Of a stretch of DNA of 64,000 bases, positions 47,985 through 58,765 are shown piece by piece. Source of the DNA: Aphelocoma coerulescens (taxonomy: Eukaryota; Chordata; Aves; Passeriformes; Corvidae); the NCBI RefSeq assembly GCF_041296385.1, contig NC_091017.1:10286001-10350000 (forward strand). Direction: 5' to 3'. Under the pieces are notes generated by a model, which saw only the letters and a program-made list of their open reading frames with translations, ran no database searches and was not told the origin of the DNA. Both the position numbers and the translations under genes were made by a program. Position 1 is the first letter of the stretch. The number at the start of each line of letters is the position of its first letter.

Positions 47985-48130
47985 GGAGAGAGAGGGAAGG
48001 GGAAGGGGAAGGGGAAGGGGAAGGGGAAGGGGAAGGGGAAGGGGAAGGGGAAGGGAAGAAGAAGGGAAGGGGGCGAAGGGGAGGGGAGGGAAGGGAAGGA
48101 GAAGGGAAGGGGGCGGAGGGGAGGAAAAGG
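47985..48130 (+). repeat. (GGGGAA)n purine array
   Basis: About ten near-perfect copies of a GGGGAA hexamer, then a less regular GGAAGG/GGGCGAAGG stretch. All purine on the plus strand. The open frames on both strands here (GKGKGK and PFPFPF) are products of the repeat. Confidence 0.95.
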
Positions 48131-51100
48131 AATAATAATTTTAAAAACTAAATAGGCAGACATAAGATAAATTTAAAAACTAATCTGAGGTATCTAGATC
48201 AAACATAATACAAAACTTGAATTAAACATGCCACATCTGCCTGGAAGTTATCTTCTATGCCATTGCTGCACAGGCAGTTTTATCATCCATCCTGTGTTTT
48301 GAAAAAAGTACTTTGTGAATATATATACTAGAAAATAAGAAGGCAATGATTGAAAGATTACTCCAGTTTATTAAGTGATGCATTAAAAGCGGTTTTTGTT
48401 TACAGAAGAAATTCGGGAAGGCTTATTTTTTCCCTCTGTCACTCCTTGTTTGTGTGTAGTATAAGAAGGACTACTTTTAAACAGTTTTAAAAATTGTTAG
48501 CAAGTATTCATTTCCAAAATGTGTTGAACTGACATAAACGAGTAACATAGGGACAGCTGGAGGAGTAAAGTGTGTTTCCTACTATACACTTCTAATTAGA
48601 CTCTAAAGTGCTTATTAGACAAATTAAAATTTTACATCATGGCCTGTGTTTCTAAGGCTACTTCAATGTATTGGACTAAAAAAGCAGAGGTACATAAATA
48701 ATGAGCTGTATTTCTACAGTTAAAATTTTTTAAAAAGTAGAAGAAAAGTCATCTTTCAATGAATGAGAACTACTGTATCATCCTATGTTTTACCTGTAAC
48801 AATTGCAAGCAACAGGCATTTTCTTCCTGTGTAACTTTGAAGCTATTGATAGCAAGCTCATTTGATTTGAAGAGAAATTTTGTGTTATTTGTAAGTGACT
48901 CTGGAGGAGGCTAAAGGTCTGCAAAATACCCATAGCACTTTTTTTGTACAAGCAAGAACTAATATTTTTTAAATGGATTTTTAAATCCACGTTTGAACAG
49001 CGTTTGACTTTGAAAAATTGCAGTCAGAGTTCTAGTCTTGAGTCACTCAATCCATAGCCTTAAAGCTATGTAATATTCTGATTAAATCTTGTCTTGTTTT
49101 TCAGTGCCAGGGTATCAGAACAACAGTCTTGCAATAGGACAAAAACAGAAGTTTGTAAAGAAGAGCAAAGAGCGAGATGAAAAAATAAATCAAATACTTA
49201 AAACGTCTCTAGAAATTTTTAAAAACTGGCTTTATTACGCTTGCCTACTCAGCCATTGCTTGACTTCTGAATGCCTTGTGGTTGTCTCATTTATGCTTAG
49301 GTTTTGCCTTTTCTTCTCTTGGGTTCATCTTCTGCTTGAAGACAAAAGCTAATAAAACAATGTAACTACTCCTATTACTTTCTCCTCCTTCATTTCAAAG
49401 GTGGATTTCATTCATGCAGAATGCTTGTTTCTTTAACCGATTTTTATAATTACCAGAGTTACCAAATTTAGAAAGATTGGATGTCTTTAAAAGGTATCCA
49501 AAATTATTAATATCTCCAGATTTGTGATTTTTTCTGACTTCTAACATTTATTACAGACCTGTAGTGATTCCAACTGCTAGACACAAAGCTATCACTAAAA
49601 AAAAGAAATCAAAATTGATTTTATATTTACATGCAGAAATAAGAAGTCATTTGCAACTCAGAGTTGGAAAAAAAAAGTATCGACGCATGAGACTGATTGC
49701 TCTTAGGTGAAAAGCAAATAAAGAGCAATGGATCCAAAGTATGCAAGATTTTCCTGGTGACTGAGCACACATCCTGGTGACATGAAAATGTAACTCTACT
49801 TAATGGTGATATCACTCTGTAAATATTTGTTGACTACAACTGGAGAAATGAAGAAAACAAAAAAGGTATCATTTCCAACACTACTGATCATACTTGTAGA
49901 ATTTATGGTGCAGCAAAAGTGCTAACTCTAGAGAGGATATTTTAGGAAAGTCTCTGACAAAAACAATAGTTCATATTACTGGGAAAAGCAGTAGATCCTG
50001 TTTCAGAAAAGCGATTGATGTGCAAGTATACTTCATTCAGTCCAATATGCACATTCTGTTTTCAGTTTGTTTTTCCTTAACATTCACAATTTAAGCCCCT
50101 TTTCATAGCTTAAAGAGAAATGAGGGATTATTGTGCAATTACATGCAGAGATGAAATATAGATTGTTATAACTATATAAACATAGTTGTTTATGAGGGGT
50201 GCATTTTAAAGTATTACCTGAAATACTTCTGCTAGTTAACACCTGAATAGTAACATTTAAAAATCAAATTAGCAAGAAAAATACAGTTCTCCATGGGTAT
50301 AAAAATAATTCCTATTGAGTTACTGAAATTTGGAACATATGAATTTGTTGTCCATTTATAGGACATGTGTCTTTTAGAATAGTATACATAAAAAGATAAA
50401 ACAAAAAATTATCTAAGATATACATATATTCTGATCTGTTCATTCTAGATATGTTTGTTTAAAAAAAAAGAAACTGAAAAAAATAAATGCAAAAAAATCT
50501 CTAGGTCTGAGGTACTAAACAGATTACAAAAATGTTACATAAGGTTTATGCGGGGGTTTTTAATGATAGTAAAATTATTTTTAATTAGGACAAAATGTAG
50601 GAGGAAGACAAACAAACTCAAATCCCTCCATAAATTATTTTCTGTAGTTGTGTTCTGTTTAGTATCAAGATCTGTTTTTAAGTAAACTCAAGGGTAATAT
50701 GAGATGTGATCGATTTTTAGAGTACTGCAATGACCTACTGAAAAAAAAAAAGCAAAAATAATTCATACTTCATGGTCTCATCAAGAACTTAATTTACTCT
50801 TCATTTCTGTGGATTAGTATCTGGGAACCTCTGACCCTCTTCAGTCATTCATTACAAGAAATGCTTAAAACTGACAGCTGAACTTTGCATTCAAATCATG
50901 ATTTAATATTCAAAGTTAAGCTTAAGCATGAAAGGCAGCTAAAATGGTCAAATGAATGAATAATTATGCTTCCATATTGAAAGAGCCATAATATATTTCC
51001 ATTATAAAGCCAAGGATTGTTTATTCAACATCTGATTTATCCTTAAAGAAGGACAATAAGAAGAGATTTGAAACAAAAGAGTGCCCTGTGTTTATCAAAT

Positions 51101-52963
51101 ATTCTTATCTTGAATACAAGTTTGTAGCAAATCCGCATGCTTTTTTTAATATGTGGACATCCTGTCCATCAAAGGATAATGTTAATGAAAACTGCAGTTC
51201 AAAATAAATTATTTCTCTCTTCAAAGAATTATAGCTGGTGGTGTCTTTTGGGGTTTTTTTCTTTTCTTCTTTCTCATGAGAAAAAGCCATGACTCATCAC
51301 TAGAAGTTCACCAGAAAACTACCCTTAAGAATTTGAGGCATCTAATCTGAGTATTGAAGCACGAGATAAATGTTTGTATTATTTACTGCTTTATAATCTT
51401 TCAAAAAGCAATGAAAAGGGCAGGAAATAATGAGGGGGTTTGTTTTCAGTGGTTTTTCTGTTTGATTTTGGTTTTTTGGGGATGATTCACTTTCATTTGA
51501 TCGGGGGTTTTTGCAAATTTTTTTGTTTGTTTGGGGTTTTTTGTTTATTTGTTTGCTTTTTTGGTCAGGTATTTTTTTTATGGAAAGAATCCTCATTTCC
51601 TCCTGCATCTTCTATATTTGAGCTAGTCCTTTTCCTCAGGCTCTTTCCTTTGCCCTTTTTTCTTTTTTTTTTAATTTGACGGAAAAAAGCACAGTGAGAG
51701 ATGACAACCCTTTAGCAACTAATTGCCTGTTAGTGGGTCCCCTATATGTACTCAGACAAATGTTTTTAATAACTCAGTGGTTTTTTAAGTTGCATAGAGT
51801 AATGTTTTAAAATAAAGGAGGTCTTAAAATTTAATAATAGTTATTTAAAGAACAATTCACAGAATTAAGAGCAAAGGATGAAATAAATGGCTTTTAAGAA
51901 CTATTAAGAGAAAGTCGAACATTTCCTAACTTCAAAACCTTTCTCCTGTAAGTACAGTCAACACCAAGAACATTATTATTATGAACACCTTGACATAGTA
52001 TTCTGTTTGTCCCCTTGTAATTTCTGTTTCAAAATCCATAGAAAATGCTGGTCTAAAAATGTCTCTATTATTTAAGAATATTTCAACAATGGGTGAAAGC
52101 AAAAGACCAGTTTATTTTCTCCAAATTTATACTCATGTGTGTAATTGCAGCACACAAATGGAAAATATTTATTGTGCTATAGTAAAGTGCTTAAGTAATC
52201 TAAAAATTCTCTGCAAAAATTTAATTATAAAACTTAAAGATTTCATGTTAGTATTAATATTTTTGAAAATTGTAGTGCAATCAAAGTAATTATTCAAATT
52301 AACCTGAGTAAAACTAATTTTTTTTAGTTCAAGTTGTTCTTATTTGCCAGTATGATTTCCAGAATTTAACCAGCTGTGGCTTCCTGATTTTTTTTTTTGC
52401 CATTTCAAGGCCTTTTGACAATTTAAACATTTCAGAGTGCTGTTCTATACTCAGTTACAGAAGACTTGGTAAAGACACATTCTCTTTGCAGAGACCAATT
52501 TTGAAATAACAAATACATTTCAGATATGTAAGAGACAATGAAAAAAAGCAAAATTAAGTTAGATTGCTGATTAAACCTTAAAGAAAATCTCCAAGATTAA
52601 TTTGGTAACAATGGTTTTAGGAAAGCTGAAAGTCACATATCTGGTGAAAACAAAACTGTTTATTGCAGAGAAATATTATAGAGGAAGGTAGTGGCTGCCA
52701 AGTGTATAAATTAGTTCAAGAGTAATCTAGATGTATTTCTAGAGGGAATGATTGAAGGAATAGTAAGAAAGATAAAAAATGGGTTGGGATCAACAACAAC
52801 AACAAAAAGAGGCCTGCTGTGTAGATAACATTTTCATGTTCTTAAAATTTCTGATATTCTTATCTTGGCACAGCAAGAGTACATAGTACCTAATTGAATT
52901 CTGAAGACTTACCAAGAAGGTGTGTGCAAAAAACGTGCACTGAATTTCTGTTAAACTAGTGAA
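48131..52963. other. gene-free AT-rich DNA
   Basis: No supported gene. One exon-like segment at 49105-49350 is described under findings. A T-rich low-complexity stretch runs from about 51430 to 51690. Confidence 0.5.
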
Positions 52964-53952
52964 ACACAATCGAACAGTTGTATGGGGTTTACATGGCCAA
53001 GTTTTGGTAGCAAGAGGGGCTGCAGAGGGGGCTTTTGTGACAAGCTGCTGGAAGCTTCCACCATGTCCAGCAGAGCCAATCCCTGATGACTCTGAAGATG
53101 GATGTGCCGCTGATCAAGGCTGGGCCAATTAGAAATTACAATAATGCCTCTGCGATAATATATTTAAGAAAATCAAAACAAAGTGGGCAGCATTTGTGAT
53201 TCTTCAGTGTTTGCCTCCCAGAGGAACCATTATGTGTACTGAAGCCCTGCTTCCTAGGAAATGTCCGAACATTGCTTACTGAGCGTAAGTAGAGATTGGC
53301 TTTTCCCTTTGCTTATGTGCATGTAGACTCTCCCTTCTTTTCTTTCACTGTAATAAAAGTGCCTTATCTCACTCGCTGTTTGTTCTCCATCTTATTCTCT
53401 CCCCTTTCCCATTGGGAAAGGGAGTTACAGAATGGCTTAGTGGGCACCTGGCACCCAGCCAAGGTCACCTGTGGAGAGAGGAAAACTTGTCTCCCATGGG
53501 AGGCACCCCATGGTGCAGCAGGGGAATGACTCCTCTCCCTGAGCAGTGGGAGAAGCTACAGGGAATGAACTGACAATAACACCCCGTTCCCTGTCTCCCT
53601 GCACTGCTGGGGGAGGAGGTAGAGATGGGAAGGAACGAGGGGTGGGGGGAAGGTGTTTTTAAGGTTTTATTTTACTGCTCATTATCCTGCTCTGACTTTG
53701 TTAGCAATAAGTTCAAATCACATCCCTATTTTGAGTCTGTTTCATCCATGACAGAATCAGATGAGTGATTTCTCCCAGTCCTTATCTCAACCCATGAACC
53801 CTCCATTAAATTTTCACTCCCCTGTCCAGCTGCAGAGGCGAGTGAGAGAGCGGTTCTGGTGGTTGCCTGGAATCCAACCAGGGTCAACCCACTATGGCAG
53901 TTCAGTTGCAAGGGACCTACAAGGATCATCTGGTCCAACTGCAAGTGAAATG
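52964..53952 (-). mobile_element. CR1 LINE tail split by an LTR
   Basis: 'acacaatcgaacagt' at 52964-52978 and 'gcagttcagttgcaagggac' from 53897 together read as one reverse-complement CR1 3' end, with 'ggatcatctggtccaactgc' further in. The ERVL LTR at 52979-53896 sits between the two halves, so the CR1 is older. Confidence 0.7.
52979..53896 (+). repeat. ERVL solo LTR
   Basis: Starts TGTATGGGGTTTACATGG and ends GGTCAACCCACTATG, close to the ends I know for avian ERVL LTRs (the terminal CA has decayed). AATAAA lies at 53352-53357. The flanks ACAGT (52974-52978) and GCAGT (53897-53901) form a 4-of-5 target duplication. No internal region is present. Confidence 0.85.
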
Positions 53953-54013
53953 CCTTTCTTCACTTATTTCTCTGCACAACAATATATTTAAAAGTGTCCT
54001 TCTCCTTTGAGAG

Positions 54014-55443
54014 TGTAGCGGGTTCAGTTTGGAAATCGGGCAGAAACACCAATTTAGTGTAGTGGTTTGGTCCAAAATAGTCATTACTATTTACCCTCTG
54101 TGAGATAAGAATTAGGAGAAAGCAAAGCAGGCACAAAACTTGAAAGAATATAAAGAAGTTTATTAACAGACCTAAAAGAAGGAAAGGGAAAAAAAAAAAA
54201 TTAAATCATACCACACCTTCAGAACTCTCCTCCTCCCCCCACCTTTCCCACTTTTCCCACTGTAAAAAGACAACCCTTGAGATGTTCAGTCTGTTTACCA
54301 CTTCCATAATAACCTTGTTCAGTTCACTTAGAAAGAGAAGCCTCTCTTGCTCATGCTATCGAGACATCTCCACAAGAGATTCTCTCATGGCTTCAGTATC
54401 ACAATGAGACAGCCACCCAGGTTGGTTCTCTGCTTGCATATGAGAGTCCCTTCCCCCGACTTACAGCTTTCCCCACAACTGCTTTCAAGGGTCCCATCTT
54501 GAGCTACTGGGGTACTATTTTAAGGTTGAGCTGTTCAGAAACAAAAGTTCTCTTCACCCATCTCTGGGAGCATTTTCATCTCTAAGAATAGAGGCCTTCC
54601 TCCTTTCCTGGGAGAAAAGGGTCCTCCTCATCTTCATCTCTAGGACTATCTCTGGGAGTATCTCTAGGAACAGAGGTCTTCTCCTTCTGATTGGAGCAAG
54701 AGTCCTCATCGCTTCCATCTCTCCCTGTTCAAACTTCTCTTCAAATTACAGCTGCTTCAGCATTTGCTTATTCCAGCACAGGTGCTTTTGCTCACAAGTT
54801 GAATGCTCCACCCCCCATGCTTTCATGAAATTACAGCAGGTACTCTGATATATCATAGTCTATCACGATAGTTTTACAACAGAATTTCAGCTTTAAGCAT
54901 CTCCTCTTTCTCCTCCCTCAGGATTTCAGCTCTTCTTTCTTTACTTAATGTCTGCAGCACTTACAGTACTAAAAGGATTAATCTCACCCAGGCCTTGCAG
55001 CTGGAATTTTGCTTATGGCTGTTGGTCACATGATCTTTGCTGGACAGTGGGGCAGCTTCAGCTGAATGTTCGGCCCCACTGGAGGGGGGAGCCGCTCTGT
55101 CTGCACATAGCAGGGCTGAGAGGGGGCCACAGGCGGAACAGGGCCCATCAGCTCAAGGATGGCTGTGTCCCGGCCCGGGCCTGGCCCCAGCAGGTCCCAG
55201 CAGGGCCCGGCAGGGCCACTGAGCCCTGTACGAGCCCAGCCCAGTTACGTGTCCCCCGGCCACAAGCAAGAGCCACAGCTTCCCAGGGTTTGTCCATTCT
55301 TAAATGGGGACCACAGAGGCGGTCAAAATTCTAAGTGGCTTAAAAATTGTCAGTATTCAAATTAGCTAGTTGATAGGTTCTGCTAGGTCACAGAGGAAGC
55401 TGTAAGCACCTCTTTGCAGGAAAATCCAGAGCTATGCTTGACA
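54014..55443 (-). repeat. 1.4-kb LTR, copy 2, inverted relative to copy 1
   Basis: Same family as 23385-24929 but on the minus strand: starts TGTCAAGCATAGCTCTGG at 55443 and ends GAACCCGCTACA at 54014. AATAAA on the minus strand is at 54159-54164. GAGAG precedes it at 54009-54013. At the other side GAG is followed by another LTR and then GAGAG, so its right-hand duplication was itself hit by a later insertion. Compared with copy 1 it carries about 40 extra bases at its 3' end. Confidence 0.8.
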
Positions 55444-55446
55444 GAG

Positions 55447-56022
55447 TGTCCTGGGTTGAGGGGTATTCTATTACCATCCTCATGAGCTGTTGAAATCAGG
55501 TGGGGCAGTGTTTCCTTGCCTCTTCCCCCCAGACTATCTTGCTGTTAATGGCCCATCATTGTCCTGCTGCATGACTCAGAGATAACTCCCTCCAGACTAT
55601 CTTCTGTTAACGAGCCTAATCAACACTTGGCCTCATGACTCATTACCCCATTGTGAGATGCTCCACCCAGAGGGAGGAACCAAGCATCCCATCGTGGATA
55701 TAACTGGAACTCTGAGCACCAAAGAGGGGACTCCACTGGATTTCCAGAGGACAGGAGCTACACAGCCACCGCTGGATTTTCTGAGGAAGAGCAGACCCCT
55801 TCTACTACAGGATCACCACTTCAGAGGATTGCAGCCACCATTCCACCAGACTGCTACCACTACCCTGCCTAATAGGGACTCAGGTTGTATCTTGACTCTG
55901 TCAGTATTTTCTTTTACTTTCTTTTCCTTTTCTTTAATTTCCATTAAATTGTTATTCTGACTTGGTGCCTCTCACTGGTTTGTTTTCAAACTAGCACACA
56001 GAGACATTGCTAACCCATGACA
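55447..56022 (+). repeat. LTR nested at the edge of copy 2
   Basis: Starts TGTCCTGGGTTGAGGGG and ends AACCCATGACA, with the TGTCCTGG start typical of a passerine ERVL-type LTR family. ATTAAA at 55943-55948 may serve as its polyadenylation signal. Flanks are CAGAG and GAGAG. It inserted into the target duplication of the neighbouring LTR and is therefore younger. Confidence 0.75.
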
Positions 56023-56572
56023 GAGAGCTTGATCCAGTAGCATTATTTTTCCCTCCTAATATATGCTCTTGTTATATGTAACAGTCTGAATACATGCATC
56101 ATGTCCTTAAGTGTTATGTGCACTGGCATTGTGCCAAAATCATTGTCCTGGTGTCAGTGTCTTATGGCATTGGTCTCACACCTGCAGGGGCTGCATAGGA
56201 CAGGTCGTCTATTCAGATGCTGAAGACAGATCCTGAAGTGGCTAAGGCTTTAGTCTCTGATGCCATTGTTGGATGTCTTGTCTTGCCCTTAATTTTTTAT
56301 ATGGTTTTAAGGCAATGATTTGAGCGTCTGGGGTGGTTTTCTGTTTCTGTTTTTTTTTTTTTTAACTTTTTATTTTCCTGGAAAATGGAGAAATAAAGGA
56401 GTATTTGGATTCAGAAGGCAAAGCAGGAGACTTAAAAGGTCATCAAATCTCTCTAGAAGTATGGAAAAAATGAGAAGATGATTTAAGCAGGCAACTAATT
56501 CATACATTGTTCAAATATTTTTTTAAAAAAATTAAAAAATCATTCAGTAACTAGAAAAAGCTTAATACAGTC

Positions 56573-57135
56573 TGTGGGATATGCCCAGCCCTTGCCCTGG
56601 AGGGATCTCTGCTGAGACAAGAGATTTCGCAACCGCCCAGCAGGACTCCCTGAAAAGGCAGCCACTTCTTGGGACATGGCGAGGAAAAGTGGACCCACAA
56701 TCCTTTGAGAGACACTATGCAGATCTTTCTGTAACCCATTGGTCTGTCCCAGACCCTCTGTAACCCATTGGTTCCCTACTGATCCCCTGTATCCCTATAA
56801 AAGGAAGCCCCCTGGCTCTGTGGGGAGAGAGAGCTCGTCCCTGGCTTTCCCCTTCGCCGGAGGGAACCAACAATAAAGCTACCTTCCTGTGGAACCAGCC
56901 ACACGGGCCTTCTCATCTCTCTCTGGTCTGGTTTGGCCTGGAGGTGCCCTGCAGAGCTGAGCTGAAATCACGAGCTGAGAATCACTAAAGAGCTGATAGC
57001 CTCTGCAAGGGCCCCTCTGCCAGCAGCTGAGAGGAAGACACTGGGCTCGGGAAGGCGATCCCTTTCGGGACCATCTCTCCGGACCAGTCACCTCTTCCTG
57101 GGTCAGAGCCACTGACCCCACTACCAGCTGTAATA
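56573..57135 (+). repeat. solo LTR with ACAGTC target duplication
   Basis: Starts TGTGGGATATGCCCAGCC. ACAGTC at 56567-56572 recurs at 57136-57141. Two inverted CCAAT boxes (CCCATTGGT) at about 56735 and 56765, TATAAAA at 56796-56802, and AATAAA at 56872-56877 define U3 and R clearly. By the duplication the LTR would end in AATA rather than ACA, so the last three bases are uncertain. Confidence 0.8.
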
Positions 57136-57141
57136 ACAGTC

Positions 57142-58253
57142 CATGTCCAAAGTGGGAAGTGCTACTGTAGCTGCTCCTCAAGGCTTATTTTAAGGCAGAA
57201 AGTAGCACCATATAAGTGTAAACATGGGGTTACTCATTGCAGAGGACTAGCACTCTGTCTATGCTGGTCTGTAACTGCTTATAAAAGCCTTGGATATCAG
57301 TTTTGTAGCAGCATAGAGAATATACACAGCATTATTCTAGTTGTGTCCTCCACTTGGATTTAGTCTGAACTGCATCACGTGCAAAAAAGCCATTTCAGGC
57401 ACACTTTTCCTACATTTTCTTCAGAAAGAAAAAACCACAAAAACACCAACCACATGCTACTGTTCTCTCAAAAAACTTGTTCTGTAACATATTTTATTTT
57501 CCTTTGTTTCTATGCAACACTGACTTAATCAACACTTGATTAAGTGTTGATGTCACTTGAAAAAGTATGTTGAAAAAGAGACATTATAGGCCTACAATCT
57601 TTTTCACTTGTTCCTATGATTAGGTACAGGAATGTCTAACAATCCCTGTGTAGGTAGAAATTACATTTATTTGTGCTGCCCTGATATATTTCTTCTATGA
57701 AACTTCGTAACTTTTTATCTGAACTCATTTAGATTGCACAGGATGTTCATGATTTACCTCTTCTGAATGTTTGCTTTCCAGCATCTTGCCTCTAACAACT
57801 TTAGAGATGTCAGACTGAGCATACCCTTCAAATTCTGAACCATTATCCAAGTTTTAGAAGCTGTAATACTGCCTGAACTTGTAAGGCTTAACTCATCATG
57901 TGTCTCTCTTCTCACATCTTAAGAGCAGTAGTGATCAGGTTGTGCAGCTCTGTAATGAAGCCTTCAATCAGGAAGGGGAACCAAATCCACAGTGAAAATA
58001 CAGCAGCACAGAATTTTATAAGAAAGATAAGTAACTTTTGAGTGTTAGTAAGGACCAGTTATTGCATGAGTGCAAAAGACCACAACTGCCACTTCAGCCT
58101 GACATTCTATACTGTCTAGAAAATGTAAAAATGTAGAAATATCTATAGAAAATGTACAGAAACTTCACAATATTTTTCCACTGAAAGAACTGTATCTTTA
58201 TCGAAACTTAAGGAGGAAGAGGAAGACATGGGTGTTCCAAAGTCTTTTAACTG
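57142..58253. other. gene-free spacer with a hairpin
   Basis: AT-rich sequence with no gene. It holds the overlapping inverted repeats at 57524-57551. Confidence 0.55.
57524..57551. repeat. two overlapping inverted repeats
   Basis: CTTAATCA (57524-57531) pairs with TGATTAAG (57537-57544) around a 5-base loop. ATCAACACTT (57528-57537) pairs with AAGTGTTGAT (57542-57551) around a 4-base loop. The two stems share bases and exclude each other. Confidence 0.9.
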
Positions 58254-58259
58254 CAAGAT

Positions 58260-58759
58260 TGCAGCGCTGTATTTCCGCACTGCTTTTCTTATTAAATAGT
58301 ACACCCTCCACATTGTGCCACCTCTTCCCCCGCCTCTAGGCCTGGCCACTCCCTCCGGTTCTCCCTAACTCCGCCCATGTACCACCAGTACCCCAACTCC
58401 GCCCATGTACCCCAACTCCACCCTTGTACCACCCCTGCACCCTGAGATCATTCATCCACGTGCTCTCTCCATCCCCCTCATCCCCAGATAGGACCCCAAG
58501 CTCCCTGACCACGTGGTCTTTCTGCCTCTGGGAACTGGTTTGTCACCATGTAATAAAAGTTCCTCTGAGGCCCACACGGAGACACCCTTCTCGCCTCCTT
58601 TACTGTCACTGTGTTGTGGAGCCGACAGCTAGCGGGAGCAGGTATGTGGGGCCGTCCGAAAGGACTATGGAAGAGCGGAACTGCTGTTCTACCCTAAGCA
58701 GCCCTGCTGCAGTCTCTGGGAAGGCTGCAGCTTGCTAAACCAAACCAAGCAACGCAACA
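58260..58759 (+). repeat. solo LTR with CAAGAT target duplication
   Basis: Starts TGCAGCGCTGTATTTCC and ends AACGCAACA. CAAGAT at 58254-58259 and 58760-58765 is an exact 6-bp duplication. AATAAA is at 58552-58557. U3 holds three tandem near-copies of 'aactccgcccatgtacc' between about 58366 and 58430, each with a GC-box-like CCGCCC or CCACCC core. Confidence 0.8.
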
Positions 58760-58765
58760 CAAGAT

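Noticed and set aside
47934..48163. GKGKGK-type and PFPFPF-type frames
   Set aside because: They are translations of the GGGGAA repeat on either strand.
54948..55365. 128-codon plus-strand frame
   Set aside because: It lies inside the GC-rich block of LTR copy 2, antisense to the LTR.
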